Positions 27,960 through 37,457 of a DNA stretch of 64,000 nucleotides are shown piece by piece; positions within the stretch are counted from its first letter, which is position 1; each line of letters opens with the position of its first letter. Source of the stretch: Polynucleobacter sp. (GTDB taxonomy: Bacteria > Pseudomonadota > Gammaproteobacteria > Burkholderiales > Burkholderiaceae_D); contig JAIPCX010000001.1 in assembly GCA_021737945.1 (NCBI GenBank), positions 1 through 64,000 on the forward strand. The letters are read 5' to 3'. A model generated the notes under the pieces. The model was not told the DNA's origin, searched no databases, and saw only the letters and a program-made list of their open reading frames with translations. The translations under genes were made by a program, and so were the position numbers.

Positions 27960-28856
27960 TTAGTCTTTCAAGGTTTGTCCGGTTAAGCGTTGTAGCGCCT
28001 CGCGATATTTAGCGCCGGTTTTTTCAATCACATCAGAAGGTAGCGCAGGTGCAGGTGCAGTCTTGCCCCAGTCTTTTAGTGTTTCTAAATAATCGCGCAC
28101 GAATTGTTTATCAAATGAAAGAGGTGACATTCCTTCTGCATACGAATCCGCTGGCCAAAAACGCGAGGAGTCAGCGGTCAACACTTCATCCATCAAATGC
28201 ATCACGCCGTTATCGTCTAATCCAAATTCGAATTTAGTATCCGCAATAATGATACCGCGCGTCGCCGCATAATCGGCCGCCGCTTGATACAGCTGAATAC
28301 TGACATCACGCATTGTTGTAGCCAGCTCGCTGCCTATGCGATGTTCCATTTCATCAAAGCTGATGTTTTCATCGTGCTCGCCTAAATCTGCTTTGGCTGC
28401 AGGAGTGAAAATAGGCTGAGCAAGTTTTGCTGCCATCTTCAAGCCCGCTGGTAAGGGAATACCGCACACTGCACCCGTTGCCTGATAATCCTTCCAACCC
28501 GAACCAATCAGGTAACCACGCACAACAGCTTCCACCAATATCGGCTTGAGTCGCTTCGCAACTACTGCACGCCCACGTACCTGATCTGCCTCTGCAGCGG
28601 ACACCACTGATTCTGGTGTAACACCCGTCAAATGATTAGGGACGATATGACTTAATTTCGAAAACCAGAAATCCGACATCTGATTCAATACTTGCCCTTT
28701 GGTAGGAATCGGTTCATTCATCACCACATCAAATGCAGAAAGACGGTCGGTAGTGACGATCAAGATTTTGTCATTACCCACCGCATAATTGTCACGCACC
28801 TTGCCACGCCCTAGCAAAGGCAATGAGGTAATCGTCGATTCGTAAAGGCTGGTCAT
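27960..28856 (-). CDS. purC: SAICAR synthetase
   Basis: A 298-residue enzyme. The N-terminal [21 protein letters not shown], the [20 protein letters not shown] block and the [11 protein letters not shown] motif are typical of the longer bacterial/yeast-like PurC. It joins aspartate to CAIR. The Met at 28856 ([10 protein letters not shown]) is preferred to an upstream start that would add 16 atypical residues. It is the first gene of the purC-purE-purK-tsaC unit, separated from fba by a strong terminator. Confidence 0.96.
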   Translation of the reverse strand: MTSLYESTITSLPLLGRGKVRDNYAVGNDKILIVTTDRLSAFDVVMNEPIPTKGQVLNQMSDFWFSKLSHIVPNHLTGVTPESVVSAAEADQVRGRAVVAKRLKPILVEAVVRGYLIGSGWKDYQATGAVCGIPLPAGLKMAAKLAQPIFTPAAKADLGEHDENISFDEMEHRIGSELATTMRDVSIQLYQAAADYAATRGIIIADTKFEFGLDDNGVMHLMDEVLTADSSRFWPADSYAEGMSPLSFDKQFVRDYLETLKDWGKTAPAPALPSDVIEKTGAKYREALQRLTGQTLKD

Positions 28857-28950
28857 AAAATTTGGATGTGATGCAACGCGGCTGGAGTGTTTCTGGCTTA
28901 TCAAATTAATTACTTACTTAATCACTTAACGAGCGACATTAAAAAATTAA

Positions 28951-28997
28951 TTTGCCAGGCTGTAGACATAATTATCGCGTCTACAGCGTCTGGCAAA
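28951..28997 (-). terminator. Intrinsic terminator downstream of fba
   Basis: A long interrupted hairpin: outer arms TTTGCCAG/CTGGCAAA and inner arms CTGTAGAC/GTCTACAG, both perfect over 8 bases. On the minus strand it is followed by AATTAATTTTTTAA. It lies 18 bases past the fba stop and separates the glycolysis genes from purC. Confidence 0.85.
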
Positions 28998-29014
28998 TAT
29001 ACAGTTTGTTTACT

Positions 29015-30079
29015 TTATTTAACTACCTGCGACAAGTCACCTTTGGTGTATTTGTCTGCCATTTTTTCTAGTGGCATTGGTTTAATACGAGCAGCCTGAC
29101 CTTCGCAACCGAACGATAAATAACGGGCTTTGCAAATTTGCATAGCCGCTTCACGCGCCGGCTTGAGAAAATCGCGCGGATCAAATTTCGATGGATTTTC
29201 TGCCAGATAGCGGCGCACTGCTGCGGTCATTGCCAAGCGTATGTCAGTATCAATATTAATTTTTCGTACGCCGTGTTTAATACCTTCTTGAATTTCTTCT
29301 ACAGGTACGCCGTAGGTTTCTTTCATATCACCGCCAAACTGACGTATCTCTGCCAACAATTCTTGCGGCACACTGGAAGAGCCGTGCATCACCAAGTGCG
29401 TATTCGGAATGCGCTGATGGATTTCTTTGATGCGGTCAATCGCCAAAATGTCACCGGTCGGTTTGCGCGAAAATTTATACGCGCCGTGGCTGGTGCCAAT
29501 CGCAATCGCCAATGCATCGCATTGTGTTTGACGTACAAAGTCGGCAGCTTGATTCACATCGGTGAGTAACTGCTCGCGCGTCATCGTACCTTCAGCGCCA
29601 TGACCATCTTCTTTGTCACCCTTCATGGTCTCGAGCGAACCGAGTACACCCAGCTCTGCTTCGACAGTGACACCAATCGCATGTGAAAACTCAACCACTT
29701 TACGCGACACCTCAACGTTATATTCGTAGCTAGCGACGGATTTTCCATCAGCCATCAGCGAACCATCCATCATGACCGATGAAAATCCTGATTTGATCGC
29801 CGCCATACACACCGCAGGTGACTGACCATGATCCTGATGCATCACTACTGGAATGTGTGGATACGCTTCCACGGCTGCTGAAATCAAATGACGCAGAAAA
29901 GCTTCGCCTGCATATTTACGCGCACCTGCTGACGCTTGCATGATGACGGGCGCACCGACTTCATCGGCCGCTGCCATGATGGCGGAGACTTGCTCAAGAT
30001 TATTGACGTTAAAAGCCGGAAGGCCATAATTGTTTTCGGCAGCGTGGTCTAGCAACTGACGAAGTGATACGAGTGCCAT
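29015..30079 (-). CDS. fba: Fructose-bisphosphate aldolase, class II
   Basis: A 354-residue zinc aldolase. Zinc and substrate residues are seen in [32 protein letters not shown] and [10 protein letters not shown]; the [11 protein letters not shown] motif near the end is also typical. It cleaves fructose 1,6-bisphosphate to the triose phosphates. It is the third gene after pgk and pyk, 55 bases after pyk, a classical betaproteobacterial glycolysis cluster. Confidence 0.96.
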   Translation of the reverse strand: MALVSLRQLLDHAAENNYGLPAFNVNNLEQVSAIMAAADEVGAPVIMQASAGARKYAGEAFLRHLISAAVEAYPHIPVVMHQDHGQSPAVCMAAIKSGFSSVMMDGSLMADGKSVASYEYNVEVSRKVVEFSHAIGVTVEAELGVLGSLETMKGDKEDGHGAEGTMTREQLLTDVNQAADFVRQTQCDALAIAIGTSHGAYKFSRKPTGDILAIDRIKEIHQRIPNTHLVMHGSSSVPQELLAEIRQFGGDMKETYGVPVEEIQEGIKHGVRKINIDTDIRLAMTAAVRRYLAENPSKFDPRDFLKPAREAAMQICKARYLSFGCEGQAARIKPMPLEKMADKYTKGDLSQVVK

Positions 30080-30134
30080 GTCAAAGTCTCCTGAGAAAAT
30101 TCAAAAAATAATTGTAAAAAATAAGCGTAAAAAA

Positions 30135-31589
30135 TCAGCGATCACCGATCTTGGTGATCTTCAAAGCATTCGTGCCACCGGTCTGACCCATAGGCTCACC
30201 CCAGGTCATGATGACCATGTCGTCTTTTTTAACCAAGCCGCGTGCCAACAATAATTCTTCGGCAGCTTTCAGCACTGACTCACGATCATTCGCATCGGTT
30301 TTGAGTTCAAACGGCTGCACATTACGATACAAAGCGACTTTTCGTTGTGTGGCACGACTGGTAGTCATGGCGTAAATTGGCATGTCGATATTGTGTCGGC
30401 TCATCCACAACGGCGTTGAACCCGATTCAGTCAAGGCCACGATGGCACGTGCACGCAAATGGTAGGCGGTAAACAATGCGCCGTAAGCGATCGATTCATC
30501 AATACGAGAAAAAGTCACATTCAAAAAATCAGCATCGAGCGACATAGCCTCAGCTTTTTCAGCTTCTGCACAGACGGCCGCCATCATCTCAACCGTTTCA
30601 ACCGGATATTTCCCGGCCGCTGTTTCTGCCGACGTCATCACCGCATCGGTACCATCCAAAACCGCATTCGCCACATCCGATACTTCAGCACGCGTTGGAA
30701 CCGCGTTTTGTATCATCGACTCCATCATTTGCGTGGCTGTAATTGCCAGCTTATTCGAATGACGAGCCATACGAATCATGCGCTTTTGCAGCGCGGGCAC
30801 CATGGCATTGCCTACTTCAACGGCGAGATCACCGCGCGCCACCATGATGCCATCGGACGCATCGAGAATTTCTTGCAGCACCGGAATCGCTTCAGCTCGC
30901 TCAATTTTCGCGATCATCAGTGGTCGATGGGTGTTGTGCGCTTCTGCAGCAATGTTGGCCAACTGACGCGCCATGATCATATCGGTTGCGCTTTTAGGAA
31001 ATGAAACAGCGACATAGTCAGCCCCCAACTGCATGGCCGTCTTGATGTCTTCCATATCTTTAGCAGTTAACGCCGGCGCAGATAAACCGCCACCCTGACG
31101 ATTAATACCTTTGTTGTTAGACAGCTCACCACCCACTTTAACTGTCGTAAAAATCTCGCTGCCCTGTACACGATCAACGATCAGCACGATCAAACCATCG
31201 TTCAGTAAAAGAATGTCGGCAGGTTTCAGATCACGCGGCAATTCTTTGTAATCTAAACCAGCGCGTGTTTGATCGCCCATCTCGCAGGTCGCATCGAGGA
31301 TAAAAGGCGCGCCTTTAACTAACTCGATTTTTCCATCCTTGAATTTACCGACGCGAATTTTTGGCCCTTGAAGATCAGCCATGATGGCGACTTCGCGGCC
31401 GCACGCAGCGGCAGCATCACGTACCATTTGCGCTCGCAGCACGTGATCTTCAGCTTTGCCATGCGAAAAATTTAATCGCACTACATCGACACCTGCTGCA
31501 ATCATTTGTTGCAGCACTTCAGGCGTATTTGATGCAGGGCCTATCGTGGCAACAATCTTAGTGGCGCGTTGTTTTAGTTCAGTAGTCAA
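30135..31589 (-). CDS. pyk: Pyruvate kinase
   Basis: A 484-residue enzyme with the expected elements: KIVATIGPAS at the start, the VVRLNFSHG loop, the active-site MIAKIERAEA with the catalytic Lys, MVARGDLAVEVG, and the AITATQMMESM segment. The C-terminal effector domain is complete. It makes pyruvate and ATP from PEP. The gene begins one base after the pgk stop codon, so the two are co-translated. Confidence 0.97.
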   Translation of the reverse strand: MTTELKQRATKIVATIGPASNTPEVLQQMIAAGVDVVRLNFSHGKAEDHVLRAQMVRDAAAACGREVAIMADLQGPKIRVGKFKDGKIELVKGAPFILDATCEMGDQTRAGLDYKELPRDLKPADILLLNDGLIVLIVDRVQGSEIFTTVKVGGELSNNKGINRQGGGLSAPALTAKDMEDIKTAMQLGADYVAVSFPKSATDMIMARQLANIAAEAHNTHRPLMIAKIERAEAIPVLQEILDASDGIMVARGDLAVEVGNAMVPALQKRMIRMARHSNKLAITATQMMESMIQNAVPTRAEVSDVANAVLDGTDAVMTSAETAAGKYPVETVEMMAAVCAEAEKAEAMSLDADFLNVTFSRIDESIAYGALFTAYHLRARAIVALTESGSTPLWMSRHNIDMPIYAMTTSRATQRKVALYRNVQPFELKTDANDRESVLKAAEELLLARGLVKKDDMVIMTWGEPMGQTGGTNALKITKIGDR

Positions 31590-32780
31590 TCAGTGGGCTC
31601 GCTGTTCAAGTATTTCAACGGCAGGAAGAACTTTGCCTTCGAGGAATTCAAGGAAAGCACCACCGCCAGTGGAGATGTAACCCACTTTGTCCGTGATACC
31701 GTACTTGGCAATGGCAGCTAGCGTGTCACCGCCACCTGCAATAGAAAAACCTTTGGAGTGTGCAATTGCCATGGCGAGTGTTTTCGTTCCTTCGCCAAAT
31801 TGATCAAATTCGAACACACCAACGGGGCCATTCCATACGATGGTGCCGGCATCCATCAGTTGCGACGCTAACAGCTTGGCGGTTTGTGGTCCTATATCCA
31901 AAATCAAATCATCGGCCGCAACTTCATTCACAGCTTTCACTGTTGCTGTCGCGCTGGCTGAAAATTCTTTGGCACACACCACGTCAGTTGGGATAGGCAC
32001 GCTGGCACCGCGCGCACTCATCATATCGATGATGGCTTTAGCCTCTGAAACCAAATCAGCTTCAGCCAATGACTTACCAATCGGCAGGCCGGCGGCCAGC
32101 ATGAAGGTGTTCGCAATACCACCACCAACGATCAGTCGATCGACTTTGGCAGCTAAGGTTTTAAGAATCGTAAGTTTGGTGGAGACTTTAGAGCCCGCAA
32201 CAATCGCTGCGAGTGGACGGGCTGGATTGCCAAGTGCCTTGCCCAGTGCATCGAGTTCAGCAGCGAGTAATGGACCCGCACAGGCGATCGGAGCAAATTT
32301 TGCGATGCCATGCGTTGTTGCTTCAGCGCGATGCGAAGTACCAAATGCATCATTCACATACACATCACACAGCGCAGCCATTTTTTTAGCGAGCTCGTCG
32401 CTGTTCTTTTTTTCACCCGGATTCACGCGGCAATTTTCAAGTAGCACTACCTCACCCGGAGCGACGTCCACACCATTAACCCAATGTTGTTTCAGTGGCA
32501 CGGCACAGCCTAGTAACTCTGACAGTCGCTTTGCAATCGGTGCGAGCGAATCTTCTGGTTTGAACTCTCCCTCAGTCGGACGACCCAGATGCGAAGTCAC
32601 CATCACTGCAGCACCTGCTGCCAGTGCCGCCTGAATAGCTGGCACCGATGCTCGGATACGCGTGTCTTCAGTAATATTGCCCACATCATCTTGCGGCACA
32701 TTTAAGTCAGCACGAATGAAAACTCGTTTGCCACGCAGTTGATCGTTCTGCGTTAGATCGCTAAGTCGATTGAATCGCAT
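31590..32780 (-). CDS. pgk: Phosphoglycerate kinase
   Basis: A 396-residue enzyme. The N-terminal [22 protein letters not shown], the nucleotide site [12 protein letters not shown], and the C-terminal [12 protein letters not shown] and [15 protein letters not shown] motifs are all present. It transfers phosphate from 1,3-bisphosphoglycerate to ADP. It heads the pgk-pyk-fba cluster. A long antisense reading frame inside this gene is only a by-product of codon bias. Confidence 0.97.
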   Translation of the reverse strand: MRFNRLSDLTQNDQLRGKRVFIRADLNVPQDDVGNITEDTRIRASVPAIQAALAAGAAVMVTSHLGRPTEGEFKPEDSLAPIAKRLSELLGCAVPLKQHWVNGVDVAPGEVVLLENCRVNPGEKKNSDELAKKMAALCDVYVNDAFGTSHRAEATTHGIAKFAPIACAGPLLAAELDALGKALGNPARPLAAIVAGSKVSTKLTILKTLAAKVDRLIVGGGIANTFMLAAGLPIGKSLAEADLVSEAKAIIDMMSARGASVPIPTDVVCAKEFSASATATVKAVNEVAADDLILDIGPQTAKLLASQLMDAGTIVWNGPVGVFEFDQFGEGTKTLAMAIAHSKGFSIAGGGDTLAAIAKYGITDKVGYISTGGGAFLEFLEGKVLPAVEILEQRAH

Positions 32781-32860
32781 GATGGACTCGGATGAAGGTT
32801 GGAAAGCCGGGTATTTTACCGCAGCACACCCTCACAAAAACCATTGCCAGACCGGCATGT

Positions 32861-33190
32861 CTATAGCGCGGGAGCAAACAGCCTGAGTAGCGTAAAGACC
32901 GCCATGCCAAAGGCCAGCGTACTAATTAAATGACGTGTAAGCAAAAAGAAAATAGTCGCTGCAATACCCGCCAGCAGCTTCGCATTGGAGGGGTTAATCG
33001 CCAGCTGCCCGCCCGACATCAGCAAATCGGGAGCGATGATCGCCGCCAATGCAATCGCCGGCACATAGCCCAGCGCATGCTGCAGCCAGGGCGGCATGCG
33101 TGAATCGGCCAGCAAAAAGAAAAAACTGCGCGTAACCGCCGTCGTCAGCGCCATTAAAACCATCAACCAAAGGTAATCGATCACACTCAT
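32861..33190 (-). CDS. azlD: AzlD-family branched-chain amino acid exporter subunit
   Basis: A 109-residue protein with about four membrane helices, the size of AzlD (YgaH) proteins. The TRSFFFLLADSRMPPWLQHALGYVPAIALAAIIAP-like region is the typical P-W...L.YVP family pattern. AzlD works with AzlC to export branched-chain amino acids. Its start overlaps the azlC stop by four bases. Confidence 0.9.
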   Translation of the reverse strand: MSVIDYLWLMVLMALTTAVTRSFFFLLADSRMPPWLQHALGYVPAIALAAIIAPDLLMSGGQLAINPSNAKLLAGIAATIFFLLTRHLISTLAFGMAVFTLLRLFAPAL

Positions 33191-33933
33191 GATTTGCCCC
33201 GCTCTTGGTCAGTGGCCGAGCCAGTTATGCGATCAATGGTTACTGAAGCGGCAATACCTGCCAACATGGCAACCACTAATCCAAGGCGGTAAGGTAAACC
33301 TGATGCTGCCACCGCTACCCCGCTCGCAACAATCACCCCCGCTAAGGTGGCTCGATTAACTATTAAAGGAATGGTCAAGCCCAATAAAACTAGTGTGCCG
33401 GCAAAACCAATGCCCCACTCCCTAGGAATCTGACTGGCCAACAAAATGCCAATCAAACTACCCAACTGCCAAGAACACCAGGTAGGCATCGCCAACCCCA
33501 TGAAATAGCCCAGCTTGCCAGTCGGCTTAGAGAGAGTTTGCTGAGGAAAACGCTGCGGGAAGAAAGCCATCACCAAATCCGCATTGAAGTAGCCGTACCA
33601 AAGTCGGCGAGTCCAATGCAAATGGGAAAAATGGGGCCCCACCACCGCGCTAAAAATGATGAATCGAAAATTCACCAAAAGCGCGGTCAGAAAAATCAGC
33701 CAGACCGGCGCACCCGCCACAATTAACGGCAAAACTGCCAGTTGCGCTGAGCCGGCGTACACCATCAAGGTCATGACGATGGCTTGCCACAGACTCAAAC
33801 CTGACTGAACCAACACCATGCCAGTGACGGCTCCCCAAGCGACCAAGCCGGGCATGGTCGGTGCACTGATGCGAACACCATCCCAAAAAGCGGCTTTTTC
33901 ACGAGCGGCCTGCTCGGCTTGTAAAGAATCCAT
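33187..33933 (-). CDS. azlC: AzlC-family branched-chain amino acid exporter
   Basis: A 248-residue polytopic protein. The early segment FWDGVRISAPTMPGLVAWG and VYAGSAQLAVLPLI with NFRFIIFSA are diagnostic of AzlC (YgaZ). The pair AzlCD would export valine, leucine, isoleucine or analogues. It is transcribed away from ilvE, which transaminates the same amino acids, so the two sides of the shared 265-base intergenic region may be co-regulated. Confidence 0.93.
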   Translation of the reverse strand: MDSLQAEQAAREKAAFWDGVRISAPTMPGLVAWGAVTGMVLVQSGLSLWQAIVMTLMVYAGSAQLAVLPLIVAGAPVWLIFLTALLVNFRFIIFSAVVGPHFSHLHWTRRLWYGYFNADLVMAFFPQRFPQQTLSKPTGKLGYFMGLAMPTWCSWQLGSLIGILLASQIPREWGIGFAGTLVLLGLTIPLIVNRATLAGVIVASGVAVAASGLPYRLGLVVAMLAGIAASVTIDRITGSATDQERGKS

Positions 33934-34110
33934 GGATTAATTGGTTGAGCAGGGCTGATAACTAGCCCGCGAGGTGCTTATCTTATTGCTCTGGTTGCAA
34001 AAAGGCGTGTGGGTGGCGAATTTTATAGCGGGGCTGCATAACTGTCCGAGCCAGAATGTTATCGATGAATGCAAACCAGGTCGCCTTATTTTTTACAAAG
34101 CGGTCGAATT

Positions 34111-34152
34111 TATTTATTCCCGGATCACCGAGGCTGGCCTAGCCAGCGACCG
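34111..34152. promoter_or_regulatory. Nested inverted repeats upstream of ilvE
   Basis: Inner arms GCTGGC/GCCAGC at 34133-34147 around CTA, and outer arms CGGTCG/CGACCG at 34111-34116 and 34147-34152. The structure lies within 90 bases of the ilvE start, in the divergent azlC-ilvE region, and TAAAAT further downstream could be a -10 box. An operator or leader structure is possible; the evidence is weak. Confidence 0.3.
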
Positions 34153-34198
34153 AATCCGCTAAAATCACGCCTTTGCACTATCCATTGGAGAACTTGAC

Positions 34199-35119
34199 AT
34201 GTCTATGGCTGACCGCGACGGAAAAATTTGGAAAGACGGCCAGATGGTCGACTGGCGCGACGCCACTCTGCATATGCTTACCCACAGTCTGCATTACGGC
34301 ATGGCCGTGTTTGAGGGCGTAAGAGCCTACAACACCACCCACGGAACGGCTATCTTCCGTCTCAAAGAACATACCCAGCGCTTATTCAATTCGGCAAAAA
34401 TCTTTCAAATGAAAGTGCCGTTTGATATGGAAACCATCATGAACGCGCAACTAGAAGTCGTGCGCGCTAACAAACTCGAATCCTGCTATTTGCGTCCGCT
34501 GGTGTGGATAGGCTCAGAAAAAATGGGCGTCTCTGCACGCGGCAATACGATTCATGTGGGGATTGCTGCATGGCCGTGGGGTGCTTATCTTGGTGAAGAA
34601 GGTTTGGCTAAAGGTATTCGCGTTAAAACCTCATCCTTCACACGTCACCACGTCAACATATCGATGGTTCGCGCCAAAGCTAGCGGCTACTACATCAACT
34701 CGATTCTCGCTAATCAAGAAGTCACTGCGGATGGCTACGATGAAGCCTTGTTGCTCGATACCGAAGGCTATGTGTCTGAAGGTGCCGGTGAAAACATCTT
34801 CATCGTTAAAAGCGGAAAAATTTATACCCCCGATTTAGCTAGCTGCCTCGATGGCATCACGCGTGATTCCGTCGTCACCATTGCACGTGATTTAGGCATT
34901 GAAGTGATTGAAAAGCGTATCACGCGTGATGAAGTGTATTGCGCTGATGAGGCCTTCTTCACCGGCACCGCCGCTGAAGTAACACCGATACGTGAACTGG
35001 ATGGCCGTGAGATCGGTGCAGGCAGTCGTGGCCCAGTCACCGAAAAAATACAATCCATGTTTTTCGATATCGTCGGTGGCAAAGCGCCTCAATACAGTCA
35101 CTGGCTCACTCGCGTTTAA
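34199..35119 (+). CDS. ilvE: Branched-chain amino acid aminotransferase
   Basis: A 306-residue fold-type IV PLP enzyme. The family pattern is clear: HSLHYGMAVFEGVRAY, RLFNSAKIFQM, the PLP-lysine segment in VRAKASGYYINSILA, and DEALLLDTEGYVSEGAGENIF. The YVSEG.GEN..FIV block is diagnostic of IlvE. It interconverts branched-chain amino acids and their 2-oxo acids. It heads a run of small genes on the plus strand and is divergent from the AzlCD exporter. Confidence 0.96.
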   Translation: MSMADRDGKIWKDGQMVDWRDATLHMLTHSLHYGMAVFEGVRAYNTTHGTAIFRLKEHTQRLFNSAKIFQMKVPFDMETIMNAQLEVVRANKLESCYLRPLVWIGSEKMGVSARGNTIHVGIAAWPWGAYLGEEGLAKGIRVKTSSFTRHHVNISMVRAKASGYYINSILANQEVTADGYDEALLLDTEGYVSEGAGENIFIVKSGKIYTPDLASCLDGITRDSVVTIARDLGIEVIEKRITRDEVYCADEAFFTGTAAEVTPIRELDGREIGAGSRGPVTEKIQSMFFDIVGGKAPQYSHWLTRV

Positions 35120-35131
35120 TTGAATCACACA

Positions 35132-35332
35132 ATGACCCAGCAAACTCCGATGCAAGCAGTTGAACTCGATGGCACGCAACTGCCAGCCCACTGCCCCAAT
35201 CCAGCGATGCCCATTTGGTCGTCACATCCAAAAGTATCGCTGGATTTTTCTGATCAGGGCGAAGCACGCTGCCCTTATTGCTCTACGGTGTACCGTCTGA
35301 AACCCGGTGCTGTTATTCATCACGGCCACTGA
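35132..35332 (+). CDS. Zinc-finger domain protein (CHCC type)
   Basis: A 66-residue protein with one zinc-finger motif: CPNPAMPIWSSHPKVSLDF followed by ARCPYCSTVYRL. The C-x(n)-H-x(n)-C-x2-C arrangement matches the CHCC zinc-finger family related to the NDUFS6 subunit of complex I. In beta-proteobacteria it commonly follows ilvE, which agrees with its position here. I chose the ATG at 35132 after the ilvE stop. Function in bacteria is not established. Confidence 0.85.
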   Translation: MTQQTPMQAVELDGTQLPAHCPNPAMPIWSSHPKVSLDFSDQGEARCPYCSTVYRLKPGAVIHHGH

Positions 35333-35381
35333 CAATGTCGTTGGGCCTTTACCAGACCGCGCTTCAGTCTGTTGCACACAC

Positions 35382-35819
35382 ATGCCTACACCTGCAAAAT
35401 TGATGTCCAGCGCTGAAGATGTAGAGAATGCTTTCTACGATGCGATTGCACGCGCCGATCTTGAAAGTCTGATGGCGCTCTGGGCCGATGATGAAGAGAT
35501 TGTGTGTGTACACCCAGGCGCACCCAGACTGCAAGGGCATGCGGCGATACGCGAATCATGGGAAATGATTTTTGAACGCGGCCCAGTACACATACGGCCA
35601 CGCCAACTGCACATCAGCCACAACATGATGTGCTCAGTTCATAACCTGATTGAAGAAGTTAAAACCCCTGACGATCCTGACTGGCAGGAAGCGCATATTC
35701 TGGCGACCAACGTCTATCTCAAAACACCTCAGGGGTGGCGTATCGTGATTCATCACGCCTCCGTCGCGCCGGGTAAGGCCGCCGATGATCCTGGTTCTGC
35801 AGCAGCTATGCTGCATTGA
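35382..35819 (+). CDS. NTF2/SnoaL-like domain protein
   Basis: A 145-residue protein with the small cone-fold pattern: VENAFYDAIARADLESLMALWADDEEIVCVHPG, RLQGHAAIRESWEMIF and the C-terminal GWRIVIHHAS. These are marks of the DUF4440/SnoaL-like group, which contains enzymes and simple ligand-binding proteins. The substrate is unknown. The start at 35382 (MPTPAKLMS) is preferred; a Met 7 codons later is also possible. It lies between the zinc-finger gene and the YheT-like hydrolase on the same strand. Confidence 0.82.
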   Translation: MPTPAKLMSSAEDVENAFYDAIARADLESLMALWADDEEIVCVHPGAPRLQGHAAIRESWEMIFERGPVHIRPRQLHISHNMMCSVHNLIEEVKTPDDPDWQEAHILATNVYLKTPQGWRIVIHHASVAPGKAADDPGSAAAMLH

Positions 35820-35831
35820 TGTAAGCCCCGT

Positions 35832-36824
35832 ATGAGCGACTATTCCGCTCCCGGTTGGTTACCTGGTGGCCACCTACAAACGATTTATCCCGCCAAATTC
35901 ATAGAACCGCCGGCCGTCACACTTAAACGTGAGCGCTGGGATACCCCTGATAATGATTTCATCGACGTCGACTTCGTTGAAGGACTGCCTGGCAAACCAT
36001 TACTGGTGTTATTTCACGGACTAGAAGGCTCGTCATCGAGCCACTACGCTCGCTCCATACTCAAACATATTGAATCACTGGGATGGTCGGGCGCGATTCC
36101 GCATTTTCGTGGATGCTCTGGTGAACTCAATCATGCCCCACGCTTTTATCATTCAGGCGATTCAGGTGAAATTGATTGGATACTGCACAAGATGGTACGC
36201 CATCCGTTATATCGTAATGCCTCAAATTTTTTTGTTGCAGGTGTTTCATTAGGTGGCAACGCCTTATTACGCTGGCTAGGTGAATTCCCTGAAGACTCTG
36301 GCTTTGTCGATGCAGCCTGCGCTATTTCAGCGCCTCTCGATCTGGCCGCTGGCGGTGCCTCGCTATCGCGTGGCATCAACATGATCTACACACGCTCTTT
36401 TTTGCAAACGCTCAAACCTAAATGTTTGCAAAAACTAGAGCAGTTTCCGACTTTATTCGATCGTGAAGAAATGCTGAAGGCTCGCAACCTCTACGAATTC
36501 GATAATGTCGTGACCGCACCTCTACACGGCTATAGAAATACAGATGATTACTGGGACAGAGCGAGCGCAAAACATGTACTGCCTTCCATCGTCGTACCGA
36601 CACTGGTGCTAAATGCACGCAACGATCCTTTTCTACCCGCTAAACATCTGCCACGATCGGCTGCCGACGCCGTATTACTGGAATACCCGGCGCATGGCGG
36701 GCATGTAGGTTTCGCACGTGGCCGACCTCCCGGACATCTCGATTGGTTACCCAGACGACTAGTTAGATTTTTGAATGATCAGATTAACCTGCGGCGTCAA
36801 GAAAACTCGTCGCGATCAACGTAA
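35832..36824 (+). CDS. yheT: YheT-family alpha/beta hydrolase
   Basis: A 330-residue hydrolase of the YheT/ABHD1 family. It opens with the family's W-LPGGHLQTIYP pattern, and shows LLVLFHGLEGSSSSHYAR, the nucleophile Ser in FVAGVSLGGNALL, and the acid/His region NARNDPFLPA ... YPAHGGHVGF. The family is conserved but its physiological substrate is not settled; esterase activity is likely. It follows the SnoaL-like gene by 12 bases and is followed by a conserved hypothetical gene. Confidence 0.92.
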   Translation: MSDYSAPGWLPGGHLQTIYPAKFIEPPAVTLKRERWDTPDNDFIDVDFVEGLPGKPLLVLFHGLEGSSSSHYARSILKHIESLGWSGAIPHFRGCSGELNHAPRFYHSGDSGEIDWILHKMVRHPLYRNASNFFVAGVSLGGNALLRWLGEFPEDSGFVDAACAISAPLDLAAGGASLSRGINMIYTRSFLQTLKPKCLQKLEQFPTLFDREEMLKARNLYEFDNVVTAPLHGYRNTDDYWDRASAKHVLPSIVVPTLVLNARNDPFLPAKHLPRSAADAVLLEYPAHGGHVGFARGRPPGHLDWLPRRLVRFLNDQINLRRQENSSRST

Positions 36825-36846
36825 TCACTAGCCTAAAAAATCTTTG

Positions 36847-37449
36847 ATGGATGAACTCGTAAAACAGTCGCTAACGAAATGGCCTAACGTACCGCACTGT
36901 TATGGCTGGTTAGCGCTGGATGCGCGTGGTGCCTTCCGCATGCGCGATGAGGCAGCGCAAGCTGCACACCAGCAGGGAGACATTATTCGGCATGAATCAC
37001 TATTGGCTTTTATCTATCGCAACTACGATTGCGACAATCGCGGTGCCTGGTATTTTCAAAACGGCCCGCAACGCGTGTATGTCGAGCTTGAATCAACCCC
37101 CTTTATCGCGCGTACTGATCCTGAGCTAGGGTTTGTATTACATGACCGCACGCCTGTGCGTGAAATTGATTGTGTTTTCATGACCGATACAGGTCAATTG
37201 ATCATTCAAAGCCAGCAAAAAATCGCCATGCTGGATCCTAGCGATCTGGCGCACTGTTTAGCTATGCTGTATGTAGAAGATCATGCGGTAGCGGATGATG
37301 ATTTATTGAGATGGTTAAGCGTACCGAATCAACCATTACAAATAAAGTTTGGTAGCCAATTCAAAAGTGTGGAATGGGTAGCTTCGAATCAACTACAAGA
37401 ACGATTTGGTTTTATTGCTCATCCAAGCAAACTCGAGAATAAAAACTAA
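36847..37449 (+). CDS. Conserved protein of unknown function
   Basis: A 200-residue soluble protein starting MDELVKQSLTKWPNVPHCYGWLALDARG. It has the look of a conserved betaproteobacterial family that follows yheT; I recall a DUF number in the 2940s but cannot fix it. Notable features are many Trp, Tyr and Asp residues, DNRGAWYFQNGPQRVYVELE and a mid-protein FMTDTGQLIIQSQQKIAMLD. No membrane segment or catalytic motif is apparent. It converges with the M48 protease gene at 8 bases distance. The start is the ATG directly after a TTG. Confidence 0.75.
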   Translation: MDELVKQSLTKWPNVPHCYGWLALDARGAFRMRDEAAQAAHQQGDIIRHESLLAFIYRNYDCDNRGAWYFQNGPQRVYVELESTPFIARTDPELGFVLHDRTPVREIDCVFMTDTGQLIIQSQQKIAMLDPSDLAHCLAMLYVEDHAVADDDLLRWLSVPNQPLQIKFGSQFKSVEWVASNQLQERFGFIAHPSKLENKN

Positions 37450-37457
37450 ACCGTCGT

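Noticed and set aside
31840-32634. A 264-codon open frame antisense to pgk
   Set aside because: It lies fully inside a highly conserved gene on the other strand, is Ala/Ser-rich and has no motif; it results from codon bias.
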